From NCBI RefSeq assembly GCF_014652415.1, contig NZ_BMYT01000001.1, positions 737,351-801,350 on the forward strand: a DNA stretch of 64,000 bases, in the 5' to 3' direction. A program made the translations under genes and the position numbers. Each line of letters opens with the position of its first letter. The first letter of the stretch is position 1. Of the stretch, positions 1-8,911 are shown in pieces. Under the pieces are notes generated by a model. The model had not been told where the DNA came from. It made no database searches and saw only the letters and a program-made list of their open reading frames with translations. The DNA is from Affinundibacterium macrobrachii (GTDB taxonomy: Bacteria > Pseudomonadota > Gammaproteobacteria > Burkholderiales > Burkholderiaceae_D).

Positions 1-2
1 TA

Positions 3-380
3 GAAAATCTTGACGTCACATGGGGCATCATTACAAACAAAGCAGCAAGATTTACCACGCCATTAATTCCGCTTATCGGCTTAGAAAAAGCAGCTTGTGT
101 GATCTCAGGTGACACAACTGCACATGCAAAACCACATCCAGAACCCCTCTTGGAAGCAGCAAGACAGATTAATATAGCACCGTCAGAATGTTGGTATGTT
201 GGCGATGATTTACGCGATATTCAAGCAGCGCAAGCCGCAGGAATGACCAGCATTGCAGCGGCTTGGGGCTACTGCGGTGCGACTGAGCCGACTCACTGGA
301 AAGCGGATGCAATTTTAGATTCGCCGCTTGAATTACTAGAACTAGTGCGTGGCAAAGTACAACAAACACAAATCGCCTAA
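3..380 (+). CDS. HAD-family phosphatase, phosphoglycolate phosphatase-like (3' part)
   Basis: This is the C-terminal part of a haloacid dehalogenase superfamily phosphatase. The frame is open from the window edge to the stop at 378-380, so the true start lies outside. The visible part has the HAD motif II region (WGIITNK, Thr followed by Asn-Lys), the motif III lysine in AKPHPEPL and the motif IV acidic pair in YVGDDLRDIQAA. The spacing and the WGYCG tail resemble Gph/PGP-type enzymes that hydrolyse 2-phosphoglycolate or similar small phosphates in the cytoplasm. The motif I nucleophile Asp is not visible, so substrate assignment is by family resemblance only. A tmRNA gene follows about 70 bases downstream. 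Confidence 0.85.
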   Translation, partial: ENLDVTWGIITNKAARFTTPLIPLIGLEKAACVISGDTTAHAKPHPEPLLEAARQINIAPSECWYVGDDLRDIQAAQAAGMTSIAAAWGYCGATEPTHWKADAILDSPLELLELVRGKVQQTQIA

Positions 381-407
381 ATTAAGTTTTGAATCACGAC
401 TTGAAAT

Positions 408-437
408 TTGAAACACACGCTCTATATAGAGTATACT
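408..437 (+). promoter_or_regulatory. sigma70-type promoter of ssrA
   Basis: A TTGAAA -35 box (408-413) and a TATACT -10 box (432-437) are separated by 18 bases. They lie just upstream of the mature tmRNA 5' end at 450, so the precursor would carry a short leader for RNase P to remove. A second TTGAAA/TATAGA pair overlaps it, shifted 7 bases upstream. Confidence 0.6.
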
Positions 438-449
438 AAGCATTGCTTT

Positions 450-810
450 GGGGTCGACCTGGTTTCGACAGGGGTTGCAAAGCAGCGCAGGGCATACCGA
501 GGCCTGACTACCTCGTAAATACAATCAGAACTATATAACTGCAAACGATAATTCGTACGCATTAGCAGCTTAATCGCTCGCTAGCTCTACACCGCCTCTT
601 CCCTAGGGCGGGCTGGCAACAGCAGTAGAGTCATTTATAGGGAATCGTCCTAAGTTGGGTTACTTAGCTTAGGCCTAAATAATAGGTAACTCGTTTTAAC
701 GCAGCGTGTGCGTCCGCGTCGTTAAGATTAAATTAAATGGCAGCACTAAGTATGTAGAACTGTCTGTAGAGTGCTTCTGGACGCGGGTTCGATTCCCGCC
801 GACTCCACCA
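450..810 (+). ncRNA. ssrA: tmRNA (transfer-messenger RNA)
   Basis: The 5' end GGGGTCG pairs with CGACTCC before the encoded CCA at 808-810, forming the tRNA-like acceptor stem. The T arm GGGTTCGATTCCCGCC sits just inside the 3' end. The tag reading frame starts at a GCA resume codon (541) and reads ANDNSYALAA before TAA at 571-573. The ALAA end is the degron recognised by ClpXP/ClpAP in proteobacteria. The RNA, with SmpB, rescues ribosomes stalled on broken mRNA. The single-piece 361-nt architecture is the normal form, not the permuted two-piece type. Minus-strand open frames across it are shadows. Confidence 0.97.
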
Positions 811-818
811 GAATAAAT

Positions 819-849
819 AAAAATGGCTACCCTCTCGGTAGCCATTTTT
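819..849 (+). terminator. rho-independent terminator after ssrA
   Basis: The stem GGCTACC/GGTAGCC (825-831 with 837-843) has a 5-base loop. It is preceded by an A-run and followed by ATTTTTA, which gives a standard intrinsic terminator 9 bases after the tmRNA end. Confidence 0.85.
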
Positions 850-929
850 ACTTCTAGTCTAAAAAAATCACGTTCTATATTTCGCGTCCACGGATGTTTT
901 AGCGGCACAAGAAAATCTGCAAAATGCAA

Positions 930-955
930 TTCGAGGATGAAATAGCATCCTCGAA
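930..955 (-). terminator. hairpin downstream of feoB, possible terminator
   Basis: A perfect 10-bp inverted repeat, TTCGAGGATG/CATCCTCGAA with a 6-base loop, lies 47 bases past the feoB stop. On the minus strand it is followed only by a weak T tract (ATTGCATTTTG). It could end feoAB transcription or stabilise the mRNA 3' end. Confidence 0.45.
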
Positions 956-1001
956 AACCACGCTCGAATCATGAACCGTCAAATACGAGCGTTTAACTTA
1001 C

Positions 1002-2909
1002 TCAACCCAAACCGCAAGCGAGTGCCACTCTGTAGGTTATAAATGACGCTAAATAAGCCAAGCCAAATAAATATGTCAGCATAATCACGGGCATTTTCCA
1101 GCCACCTGTCTCGCGCTTGACTGTCGCTAAAGTTGAAAGGCATTGCGGTGCAAATACGTACCACGCCAATAATGACAATGCAGTTGCCAAACTCCATTGT
1201 TGTGCGATCAACGGTGCTAAAGCTTCAGCGGTGTCACTACTCGACGCGGCGAGTGCATACACCGTTCCTAAGGCGCTGACAGCAACTTCACGGGCAGCCA
1301 TACCAGGCACCAAGGCGATACTAATTTGCCAGTTAAAACCAATCGGTTCAAATACCACGGCTAATGCTTTGCCGATATAGCCAGCAAAACTATATTCAAT
1401 CGCAGCTCCAGTCGCACCTTCTGGAGCACCGGGATAGCTCGCGAGGAACCATAATGCGATGGTCATGATCATGATGATCCCGCCAACTCGACTCATAAAG
1501 ATCACAACTCTTTGTTTAAGGCCAGTTAGCACATTTCTGATGGTCGGCAAATGATAGCTAGGTAATTCCATCATTAAAGTGCGAATCTGACTTTTGGCGG
1601 TGAACCGCTTAAGAACCCAAGCAACAGCAAGCGCACCTATAATTCCTGCTGCATATAAGGCAAATAAGACCAAACCTTGTAGCTCCAAAAATCCCCACAC
1701 TTCACGCTGGGGAATAAAAGCGCCAATCAGCAAAGCATACACGGGCAAACGCGCAGAACAAGTCATTAATGGCGCAATCAAAATCGTCACCATACGATCA
1801 CGTGGATTAGCAATCGTACGAGCCGCCATAATCCCTGGAATCGCACAGGCAAAACTTGATAGCAGCGGAATAAAAGAGCGTCCTGACAAGCCTACACCGC
1901 CCATCAATCGGTCTAGCAAAAATGCTGCGCGAGGCAAATAACCCGATTCTTCCAGAATTAAAATGAAGAAGAATAAAATTAAAATCTGCGGCAAGAAAAC
2001 CACGACCCCGCCCGCACCAGCGATAATTCCATTCACAATTAAGCTTTGCAGCCATCCTTCTGGCAGCAATCCAGTAACCGTCTCACCAAGCCATTCGGTA
2101 CCATCTTTGATCATGTCCATCGGGACATTTGCCCATGCAAACACTGCCTGGAACACTAAAAACAGAATTAGCGCCAATAGGGATGGTCCAACGACGGGAT
2201 GCAACACCACTCGATCAATTTTGTCGCTAACGATATGCGGAATAATGTCATCCAAACCTAGCTTGGATAGAATCTGTCTTACTCGCTCATGGTCAAGATC
2301 GGTATGCGATTGCACTGCTGGATCAGCGTCACTCAAGTGTGCGCCAACACTAGCTTGACTCAAGGTGCCCACATTTTCTAGCATTGCTCTCAGTTCAGCT
2401 TCACCGCCCTGGCGAACCCCGACAGTGCGAACCACTGGAACGCCCAGCTCACGCGCTAAAGCTTGCTCATCAATATGAACTCCGCGCTGCTCCGCCATAT
2501 CGGTCATATTCAACGCAACCATGCAGGGAATACCGAGCCGCTGTACCGCAATCACTAAACGTAGGCTGCGTCGCAAATTGGTCGCATCTACTACGCAGAC
2601 AACATAATCTGGGCGCTTTTCACCAATAGCATTTCCATATAAAACATCATGTGTCACCCGTTCATCTGGCGAGCGCGGATGCAAACTATAAGTACCGGGC
2701 AAATCTAATACACGTATGGTTTTATCAGACGCTGTCTTAAATCGCCCTTCTTTTCTCTCGACGGTGACACCCGCATAGTTCGCCACCTTTTGCTTACTAT
2801 CAGTTAGTAAATTGAACAGTGCGGTCTTACCACAATTAGGGTTTCCAACCAACGCAACCAAAGGACCACTTGCATGAAAATGAACGACTGAGGGTTTTGC
2901 TTGTTTCAT
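1002..2909 (-). CDS. feoB: ferrous iron transport protein B (G protein-coupled permease)
   Basis: FeoB imports Fe(II) across the inner membrane. The N-terminal G domain shows G1 GNPNCGKT (residues 22-29), the G2 Thr in GVTVE (about 49), G3 DLPG (69-72) and G4 NMTD (134-137). A helical GDI-like segment follows, then a permease domain with about eight hydrophobic segments and Gate-type repeats (GRSFIPLLSSFACAIPG and GMAAREVAVSALG). At 635 residues it is shorter than E. coli FeoB (773), as in many betaproteobacteria that lack the extended C-terminus. Its ATG overlaps the feoA stop by four bases, so translation is probably coupled. Control is expected through the Fur site upstream of feoA. No FeoC-like gene is seen. 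Confidence 0.96.
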   Translation of the reverse strand: MKQAKPSVVHFHASGPLVALVGNPNCGKTALFNLLTDSKQKVANYAGVTVERKEGRFKTASDKTIRVLDLPGTYSLHPRSPDERVTHDVLYGNAIGEKRPDYVVCVVDATNLRRSLRLVIAVQRLGIPCMVALNMTDMAEQRGVHIDEQALARELGVPVVRTVGVRQGGEAELRAMLENVGTLSQASVGAHLSDADPAVQSHTDLDHERVRQILSKLGLDDIIPHIVSDKIDRVVLHPVVGPSLLALILFLVFQAVFAWANVPMDMIKDGTEWLGETVTGLLPEGWLQSLIVNGIIAGAGGVVVFLPQILILFFFILILEESGYLPRAAFLLDRLMGGVGLSGRSFIPLLSSFACAIPGIMAARTIANPRDRMVTILIAPLMTCSARLPVYALLIGAFIPQREVWGFLELQGLVLFALYAAGIIGALAVAWVLKRFTAKSQIRTLMMELPSYHLPTIRNVLTGLKQRVVIFMSRVGGIIMIMTIALWFLASYPGAPEGATGAAIEYSFAGYIGKALAVVFEPIGFNWQISIALVPGMAAREVAVSALGTVYALAASSSDTAEALAPLIAQQWSLATALSLLAWYVFAPQCLSTLATVKRETGGWKMPVIMLTYLFGLAYLASFITYRVALACGLG

Positions 2910-3259
2910 GCAGCAACCTTATCTTGCAATACATCGACCAAAACACAGGCCGCCTCTGCCTTACGCAAAGCAAAAGTCGATAAACCAATTCGAATTACCA
3001 TTGGATCGCCGCCTAAGGCACCGCGCGCCATTAATGTGACTGGTTCTCCTGCAATAAAACCAATATCTTCAAGCTGCGTTTGCCACTCTGGCATGTCAGA
3101 AGGCGCAATCAATTGACGAACCACACATCTCTCACCAATCATGATGTCTGACAGACTCTTCACCCGTTCAGAACTGACATTCTTCGCTACGATCGACGTA
3201 GCATAGTTAGGAGTATCAACATCCTCATGCGTTGCCAACTTGATATTTACTGAGTTCAT
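2906..3259 (-). CDS. feoA: ferrous iron transport protein A
   Basis: This small cytosolic SH3-like protein supports FeoB function. The core SLSDIMIGERCVVRQL, then LEDIGFIAGEPVTLMARG, then GDPMVIRIGLSTFALRKAEA matches the FeoA fold. The 117-residue product has about 35 extra N-terminal residues compared with minimal FeoA (about 75-85). An internal Met at residue 40 (MIGERCVV) falls inside the conserved core, so the longer start is kept, though the precise start is uncertain. It is the first gene of feoAB and overlaps feoB by ATGA. Its promoter contains a Fur-like box. Confidence 0.93.
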   Translation of the reverse strand: MNSVNIKLATHEDVDTPNYATSIVAKNVSSERVKSLSDIMIGERCVVRQLIAPSDMPEWQTQLEDIGFIAGEPVTLMARGALGGDPMVIRIGLSTFALRKAEAACVLVDVLQDKVAA

Positions 3260-3293
3260 AGACTTGCACTCTTAAAGATTTTCTTGAAGCAAA

Positions 3294-3322
3294 ACTATAA
3301 ACGAGAATCATTCTTATGTAAA
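3294..3322 (-). promoter_or_regulatory. feoAB promoter with embedded Fur box
   Basis: On the minus strand there is a -35 TTTACA (3317-3322) and a -10 TATAGT (3294-3299) with ideal 17-base spacing. A Fur-like sequence lies between and across them, at 3297-3315 in plus orientation. It matches 12 of 19 bases of GATAATGATAATCATTATC by hand alignment and has an intact GA-AATCATT core. Fe(II)-Fur would occlude RNA polymerase here, which is the expected control of feoAB. Confidence 0.7.
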
Positions 3323-3462
3323 TCAAAGGCAGTGGACAAGTAAGGGCAAATTTCTTACGCAAGATCAATAGTTCAGAAAATAGACGATCAAGACCAGCAT
3401 TTAGCGCAATTTGCTTATCCAAGAATGCTTTTGCAAAACAAAAATCTTAAATAAGTCCTTCA

Positions 3463-3582
3463 TCAGCGACGCAAAAGAAATGCAATTAAATCAAAAATAG
3501 ATAGCAACCCTAAATTGAGTCCCATCAAGGAAAAACCACGATAGAGGTCTATAATGAGATATTCCTTTCCGCTGCAAAGCAT
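3463..3582 (-). CDS. candidate 39-residue membrane-like small protein
   Basis: A minus-strand ATG at 3580-3582 is preceded by an unusually strong Shine-Dalgarno, GGAGGAGGT, with good spacing. The frame runs 39 codons to TGA. The product begins MLCSGKEY and contains a hydrophobic stretch ([21 protein letters not shown]) before a basic LLRR end, like a single-pass small membrane protein. It lies between feoA and nrdJ, is oriented with feoAB, and is antisense to the nrdJ leader. No family is recognised. The same bases (ACCTCCTCC on the plus strand) could instead act in the nrdJ leader, or the match could be chance. Confidence 0.35.
   Translation of the reverse strand: MLCSGKEYLIIDLYRGFSLMGLNLGLLSIFDLIAFLLRR
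3550..3555 (+). promoter_or_regulatory. possible -10 box for nrdJ
   Basis: A consensus TATAAT lies 51 bases before the nrdJ ATG. No good -35 is found at 16-18 bases. No NrdR box and no cobalamin-riboswitch B12 box is seen in the 345 bases between feoA and nrdJ. Confidence 0.35.
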
Positions 3583-3605
3583 TACCTCCTCCAAGAAAAA
3601 ACCAT

Positions 3606-6095
3606 ATGAATGCGAACGATAAAATCCTAGGATTAACTGAAATGTCCCCACAAGAAATATCCCTAGACGTACTTCTTGAAAAATACGCAAAAGGCGATGA
3701 GGCGACGATTCACGATGTGCAAGCGCGCGTTGCCAAGGCGCTCGCGACTGTCGAAGCACCAGATTATCAAGCATATTACGAAGAGAAGTTTTTATGGGCG
3801 CAAAAAAATGGCTTCGTTCCAGCTGGTCGAATCAACTCAGCGGCCGGTATGGATTTACATGCAACTTTGATTAATTGCTTTGTTCAACCAGTTGGCGACT
3901 CCGTCTCAAGCACAACTGATGGCAAACCTGGAATCTATACAGCATTATCCGATGCGGCTGAAACCATGCGACGTGGCGGCGGTGTTGGTTATGATTTCTC
4001 TACCATACGACCAAAAGATGCCTTAGTAAAAGGAACTCGCTCCCGTGCTTCGGGTCCAGTCTCCTTTATGCAGGTGTTTAACGCTTCATGCTCTACCGTA
4101 GAATCAGCGGGCGCACGTCGCGGCGCTCAAATGGGCGTACTTCGTTGCGATCATCCAGACATCCTCGAATTTATTCACGCAAAAGATCAAGGTGGCTTAA
4201 CGAACTTCAATATTTCAATTGGTGTAACCGATGAATTTATGAGCGCGGTTGCCAGCGATTCTGAGTTTGCGTTGACGCATAAAGCTGAACCAAGCAAAGA
4301 TAAAAAAGAAGCTGGCGCCTACCAAAATGATTCTGGCTTATGGGTTTATGAAACGGTTAGAGCGCGTGATTTATGGGATGCGGTAATGACCTCAACCTAC
4401 GATCATGCAGAGCCAGGAATTTTATTTTTATCGCGCATTAATGCCGAAAATAATTTGTACTACTGCGAAACAATCGAAGCCACTAACCCATGTGGTGAAC
4501 AACCACTACCAGACTATGGTTGCTGCTGCCTTGGTTCGATTAATCTGACCCGCTTCGCAAAATCGGCATTTACTGAACAAGCTAGCTTTGATTTCGAAGC
4601 TTTCCAAGCTGTTGTGAGTGTGGCGACACGTATGCTCGACAACGTGCTCGATGCAACTGCATGGCCACTACAACAACAGCAAGATGAAGCAATGTCGAAG
4701 CGTCGCGTGGGCTTAGGCTTTTTAGGCTTGGGAAGCGTTCTAGTGATGCTTGGCTTGCGCTATGATTCCGCCGAAGGACGTACATTTGCGCAACGTGTTG
4801 CTGAAGTTATGCGCGATACAGCCTACCAATCCTCGGTTGAACTTGCTAAAGAAAAAGGCGCATTTCCGCTGTTCGATAGCGAACTCTATCTGCAAGGTGC
4901 TTTTGCACAACGCTTACCAAATCATCTGCGCCAACAAATTGCGCAGCATGGCTTGCGTAACTCACACTTACTCTCGATTGCACCAACTGGAACGATTACT
5001 TTGGCATTTGCTGATAATGCGTCAAACGGGATCGAACCCGCATTTTCATGGGTTTACAATCGTAAAAAACGCATGGCGGTTGGCGATAGCAAAATTTACG
5101 AAGTGGCTGATCATGCGTGGCGCTTGTATCGTCATTTAGGCAATGACGTCTCTGACGATAGCAAATTACCGCATGCATTTGTCACTGCGCTCAATATGTC
5201 TGCCAATGACCACATGCTGATGCTACAAGCGGTGCAACCCTATGTAGATTCTGCTATTTCAAAAACTGTTAATGTGCCTGCAGATTATCCTTATGAAGAT
5301 TTCCAAAATCTCTACATGGATGCTTGGCGCGCTGGTCTCAAGGGACTTGCCACCTACCGCCCAAACAATGTGCTTGGCAGTGTTTTATCCGTCAGCACTG
5401 AAAACACAGCACCCGCTACTAAAGTCATTCCTGACGATGATTTGTTACGCAAACAATTTGACGGCCGTCCATTTGGCGATTTAGAGTCAGTCACATCTAA
5501 AGTCCAGTACATGACTTATGAAGGCAAGAAGACGGTGTATCTCACCGTTAGCTTCATACATGTTCAGGGTATCGTCGGTGGAGAGCCAGCAACAATCGAA
5601 CGACCATTCGAGTTTTTCATGCCAGCTGGACAAAAAAACGATGGTCAACAATGGATTTCCGCTAGCATGCGTCTCTTATCCATGGCAGCACGATCTGGTG
5701 GTTCGATCGCGAAAGCACTAGCAGACATGCGCGAAGTTGTGTGGGATAAAGGAACCGTACGCTGCGGCATGATTACCAAAGACGATGGCTCACAAGCACC
5801 ACTATTTCACGAATCTGAAGTCGCGGCAATTGGCTATTCGCTGCAGCGCATTTTAATGAAACGCGGTTTCCTTGACGCCAGCGGCAATCAAGTTCCTATC
5901 GTTGTATTAGCAGAAAAATTCAAGAATAAGCAACTTGCCTATAGCATGGATGACTTAGCCTATGAAGTAGAATCCGCACCGATCAGCTACACAGCAACAG
6001 GTAAAAAGTGCCCTGATTGTGGTGCTTATGCTTTACAAAAAATCGATGGTTGCTCACGCTGCATTTCTTGTGGCTATGTTGGTGCCTGCGGCTAA
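3606..6095 (+). CDS. nrdJ: adenosylcobalamin-dependent ribonucleoside-diphosphate reductase (class II)
   Basis: This enzyme makes deoxyribonucleotides by a B12 radical mechanism that works with or without oxygen. The 829-residue protein has the catalytic NPCGE (294-298, thiyl Cys296), an upstream Cys91 in LINCFVQP that would pair with one of the cysteines in GCCCLGS (305-308), and the phosphate-binding APTGTIT loop. A C-terminal cysteine-rich tail (C802, C805, C816, C819, C822, C828) acts as zinc ribbon and redox arm. No nrdAB partner is nearby, consistent with the single-chain class II type. The ATG at 3606 lacks a clear Shine-Dalgarno; in-frame residues just after it look like the family N-terminus ([19 protein letters not shown]). 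Confidence 0.95.
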   Translation: MNANDKILGLTEMSPQEISLDVLLEKYAKGDEATIHDVQARVAKALATVEAPDYQAYYEEKFLWAQKNGFVPAGRINSAAGMDLHATLINCFVQPVGDSVSSTTDGKPGIYTALSDAAETMRRGGGVGYDFSTIRPKDALVKGTRSRASGPVSFMQVFNASCSTVESAGARRGAQMGVLRCDHPDILEFIHAKDQGGLTNFNISIGVTDEFMSAVASDSEFALTHKAEPSKDKKEAGAYQNDSGLWVYETVRARDLWDAVMTSTYDHAEPGILFLSRINAENNLYYCETIEATNPCGEQPLPDYGCCCLGSINLTRFAKSAFTEQASFDFEAFQAVVSVATRMLDNVLDATAWPLQQQQDEAMSKRRVGLGFLGLGSVLVMLGLRYDSAEGRTFAQRVAEVMRDTAYQSSVELAKEKGAFPLFDSELYLQGAFAQRLPNHLRQQIAQHGLRNSHLLSIAPTGTITLAFADNASNGIEPAFSWVYNRKKRMAVGDSKIYEVADHAWRLYRHLGNDVSDDSKLPHAFVTALNMSANDHMLMLQAVQPYVDSAISKTVNVPADYPYEDFQNLYMDAWRAGLKGLATYRPNNVLGSVLSVSTENTAPATKVIPDDDLLRKQFDGRPFGDLESVTSKVQYMTYEGKKTVYLTVSFIHVQGIVGGEPATIERPFEFFMPAGQKNDGQQWISASMRLLSMAARSGGSIAKALADMREVVWDKGTVRCGMITKDDGSQAPLFHESEVAAIGYSLQRILMKRGFLDASGNQVPIVVLAEKFKNKQLAYSMDDLAYEVESAPISYTATGKKCPDCGAYALQKIDGCSRCISCGYVGACG

Positions 6096-6118
6096 ATTTT
6101 TCCTCAAGCACGAAAAGT

Positions 6119-6142
6119 CTCAGATTCACCACCGAATCTGAG
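6119..6142. terminator. hairpin after nrdJ
   Basis: The perfect inverted repeat CTCAGATTC/GAATCTGAG has a 6-base loop and lies 24 bases past the nrdJ stop. It has no T-run of its own, so it probably stabilises the 3' end upstream of the stronger terminator that follows. Confidence 0.45.
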
Positions 6143-6148
6143 TGCAAT

Positions 6149-6179
6149 AAAAAACCCGCTAAATTTAGCGGGTTTTTTT
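6149..6179. terminator. bidirectional terminator between nrdJ and tolC
   Basis: CCCGCTAAATTTAGCGGG is an 18-base perfect palindrome flanked by an A-run on the left and seven Ts on the right. It can therefore terminate nrdJ on the plus strand and the convergent tolC on the minus strand. Confidence 0.85.
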
Positions 6180-6199
6180 GTGACGTCATATAGCTATAT

Positions 6200-7519
6200 T
6201 TATTGCGTCAATAAAGCATTCACTTCAGCCAAATCAGATTCTTTCAAGGATCCAGCCGCGGCTTTTAAACGCAAGCCACTCATGATCGAATCGTAACGCG
6301 CTTTTGCTAAACTTTGACGCGTGTTCGACAGCTTTTGTTGTGCATTCAAAACGTCAATATTGATACGCACACCAACTTGGTAACCGAGCTTAGTAGAATC
6401 TAACGCAGATTGGCTTGAAATTTCTGCTGCTTCAAATGCCTTAATTTGCGCTAAACCACTCACCACACCAATGTACGATTGACGTGCAGCTTGGGCAGCA
6501 TTACGACGCGCCGTTTCTAAATCATTGCGCGCTTTGTCTTCTAAAGCGATGGATTCACGCACGCGACTGTCGGTACCAAAACCTGCAAAAATTGGGACAT
6601 TTAATGTCACACCAATTGTAGTTGGCTTGGCGTAACCAGATGGTGTTGTGGCACCTGCATTAACAGAGTTGCGTCCTGTCGTCGCAGTCAAATCTAAGGT
6701 TGGCAAATGACCTGCACGATTCTTTTTGATCTCACGCTGTGCTACCTCTAAACCAATCTGAGAAGTAGCAACCACAAAGTTTTGTTTCTCTGCAGTCGTG
6801 ACCCAATCATTCAACTGTGCTGGCACAGGTGCGGTCAATTGCACGCCATCTTTTAACTTCGCTAAATCACCTGCGTCTTTACCGATGATTTGACGCAATG
6901 CAGCGCGTTTTACATCCAAGTCACCTTGTCCGGCCAACTCTTGTGCAGTGATCAAATCGAATTGAGATTGTGCTTCATGAGTATCCGTAATCGTTTGCGT
7001 TCCTACCTCGAAATTACGTTTTGCTGAAGCTAATTGCTCGGCAACTGCTACTTTTTGCGCTTGCAAAGTTTTGAGGGTATTTTCAGCAGCCAACACATCA
7101 AAATAGGCTTGGCTTACTCGCAACATCAAATCTTGCTGCGCGGCTGCAAACTGTAAGTCAGTTGAGATTACCGATAACTTTGACTGTTCATAAGTTTCCC
7201 AGGAACCCCAGTTAAACAAGGGTTGCGTCAAAGATAAACTCATTGTGTTGCTGTTATTTGTCGTCTTTACTGTTGATCCAACGTCTGGATCAAACTCACT
7301 ACGTGTGCGATTTGCATTTGCAGTCAAATTCACACGCGGTAACAAACCCGCACGCCCTTGAACAGAACGCTCTTGACCAGCCAATTTTGAGGCACGAGCT
7401 GCACTGAACTGTGCATCATTGACTAAAGCTTCTTTGTAAATTTGTAGCAAATCGCTAGCGCCAGCGTTTAAAGAAATAAACGCAGTCGCAATAAAAGTAG
7501 CGATAATAGATTTACGCAT
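6200..7519 (-). CDS. tolC: TolC-family outer membrane channel protein
   Basis: This is the outer-membrane exit duct for type I secretion and tripartite efflux. The 439-residue product starts with a signal peptide (MRKSII... to about Ala21). Two OEP repeats of long helices with small beta segments follow, each with TolC-type features (DLLQIYKEALVNDAQFSAAR near the start, the PLFNWGS strand, and a second-repeat strand VPIFAGFGTDSRV). It sits downstream of a rhodanese and a PCMT-family gene in the same orientation, an order common in Burkholderiales. No inner-membrane pump or adaptor is adjacent, so it probably serves several pumps. Confidence 0.92.
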   Translation of the reverse strand: MRKSIIATFIATAFISLNAGASDLLQIYKEALVNDAQFSAARASKLAGQERSVQGRAGLLPRVNLTANANRTRSEFDPDVGSTVKTTNNSNTMSLSLTQPLFNWGSWETYEQSKLSVISTDLQFAAAQQDLMLRVSQAYFDVLAAENTLKTLQAQKVAVAEQLASAKRNFEVGTQTITDTHEAQSQFDLITAQELAGQGDLDVKRAALRQIIGKDAGDLAKLKDGVQLTAPVPAQLNDWVTTAEKQNFVVATSQIGLEVAQREIKKNRAGHLPTLDLTATTGRNSVNAGATTPSGYAKPTTIGVTLNVPIFAGFGTDSRVRESIALEDKARNDLETARRNAAQAARQSYIGVVSGLAQIKAFEAAEISSQSALDSTKLGYQVGVRINIDVLNAQQKLSNTRQSLAKARYDSIMSGLRLKAAAGSLKESDLAEVNALLTQ

Positions 7520-7646
7520 AAAATGCTCCGAAAAAAATTAAAAGCCGCTTGCTTGATTTACTCTTCAGAAAATCCTAGCAAAATCTAAGCAAAAACGACA
7601 ATAAACCACCTACACCGAATGTCTTTAGCACCACTAAAGACAACTC

Positions 7647-7970
7647 TTAATATGTGGGCATAGAAGTATCAACTTGCAATGCCCACGCATGTACTCCACC
7701 GGTCAAATTGATGATTCGATTAAAACCATTTCTCTCTAGGAAATGTGCAACCTGCATACTACGTCCGCCGTGATGACAAATACAAACAATTTCGGCATCA
7801 CGATCTAACTCTTCTAACCTTAAGGGCAAAATCGACATAGGCATCAATTGCGATTGCGCGATATGACAAGTTTCATACTCCCAAGGTTCCCTAACATCGA
7901 GTAGGAATGGCATTTTTTTTGATGAATCAGACAGCCAATTTGCTAATTCAGACGCAGAGATATGTTCCAT
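7647..7970 (-). CDS. rhodanese-like domain protein (sulfurtransferase)
   Basis: This single-domain rhodanese has 107 residues and no signal peptide, so it is probably cytosolic. The active-site loop CHHGGRS carries the catalytic Cys65, which would accept a persulfide. The preceding LLDVREPWEYETCHI and the later GGVHAWA are standard CDC25/rhodanese-fold elements. It ends about 130 bases before tolC and begins 25 bases after the PCMT-like gene, suggesting one transcript. The donor and acceptor are unknown; related proteins are often called GlpE- or PspE-like. Confidence 0.88.
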   Translation of the reverse strand: MEHISASELANWLSDSSKKMPFLLDVREPWEYETCHIAQSQLMPMSILPLRLEELDRDAEIVCICHHGGRSMQVAHFLERNGFNRIINLTGGVHAWALQVDTSMPTY

Positions 7971-7994
7971 AAATAAAATTTAATTAACAACAAA

Positions 7995-8645
7995 TTATAA
8001 AGTGAAAGTAGGCGCAGGAACAGCTTGCGTCAATGCTGGCACCGAAGTTTCAAACAATGCCTTGGTATTAAAGAATAATTCCGACTCACGCGTAACTAAA
8101 GTTGCGGTCATTACAGGTGCCTTACCAATGATCACGAACAAACGTCCACCCACATTCAGTTGTTGCTGCAAATTCTCTGGTACCGCTTCAAGCGAACCAG
8201 TCACAACAATCACGTCAAAATTTGCGAAATTAGTGTTTTTTAACGCGTCGCCCCATTGAACATCAACATTCGTAATACCGTTTTTGCTAATGTTGTCCTG
8301 CGCTAAACTCTTGACTTCAGGTACCGCTTCCATCACCGTCACATGACGTGCTTGATGTGCTAACAAGGCTGCCAAATAACCACTATCAGCACCAATTACC
8401 AGTACCGAGTCCGTCTTCTTTGCTGCCACTTCTTGAACGATTCTTGCCTCTAATTTGGGACTTAAAGAAATCACACCAGCAGCTAACGGCAAACCTGTAT
8501 CAAAAAACGCCAAACTTTGTTGTTCTTTAGGGAAGAAATTTTCACGCTTCACAATTCCCAATAATTCCAATACTTCAGGCGCGCTGACGTTGGTTGGACG
8601 AATTTGCTGCTCAATCATATTAAAACGGGCTTGTTCGATATTCAT
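7995..8645 (-). CDS. protein-L-isoaspartate O-methyltransferase family protein
   Basis: The 216-residue protein has a PCMT fold: N-terminal NMIEQQIRP, then FFPKEQQSLAFFDTGLPL, then a SAM-binding motif VLVIGADSGYLAALLA. Classical Pcm has a G-T-G-S-G-Y loop; here it reads GADSGY, which keeps GY but changes the central residues, so activity on isoaspartate is not certain. The ATG at 8643-8645 is preferred over the upstream ATG at 8663 because GAGAA lies six bases before it. It is the first gene of a probable pcm-rhodanese-tolC unit. Confidence 0.85.
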   Translation of the reverse strand: MNIEQARFNMIEQQIRPTNVSAPEVLELLGIVKRENFFPKEQQSLAFFDTGLPLAAGVISLSPKLEARIVQEVAAKKTDSVLVIGADSGYLAALLAHQARHVTVMEAVPEVKSLAQDNISKNGITNVDVQWGDALKNTNFANFDVIVVTGSLEAVPENLQQQLNVGGRLFVIIGKAPVMTATLVTRESELFFNTKALFETSVPALTQAVPAPTFTL

Positions 8646-8911
8646 GTTCATTTCTCGTGGCATTAAATTAAAAAGTCAGTTTTCAGAAGTGACGAAACTC
8701 CGCATCTCCATCTGAACTGACGATAAGGTCGAAAAGCTTGGCTTAACGTCAATTGGCTTCGCTCAAGATCCAACCAAATTCGCCATTTTATCAAAGCGTG
8801 TCTGTAAATGATCGTTTTCGCGCTGGTTTTCACGTTTTCTATGCAGATTATTTGCGTATTTACTCAAAACCTAAAATAGATCAATATTTCCGTGATTATC
8901 CAGACAATAAA

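Noticed and set aside
696..929. 77-codon minus-strand open frame
   Set aside because: It lies across the 3' half of the tmRNA gene and its terminator.
3323..3605. possible cobalamin riboswitch before nrdJ
   Set aside because: A B12-dependent reductase made this worth checking, but no B12 box or matching stems were found.
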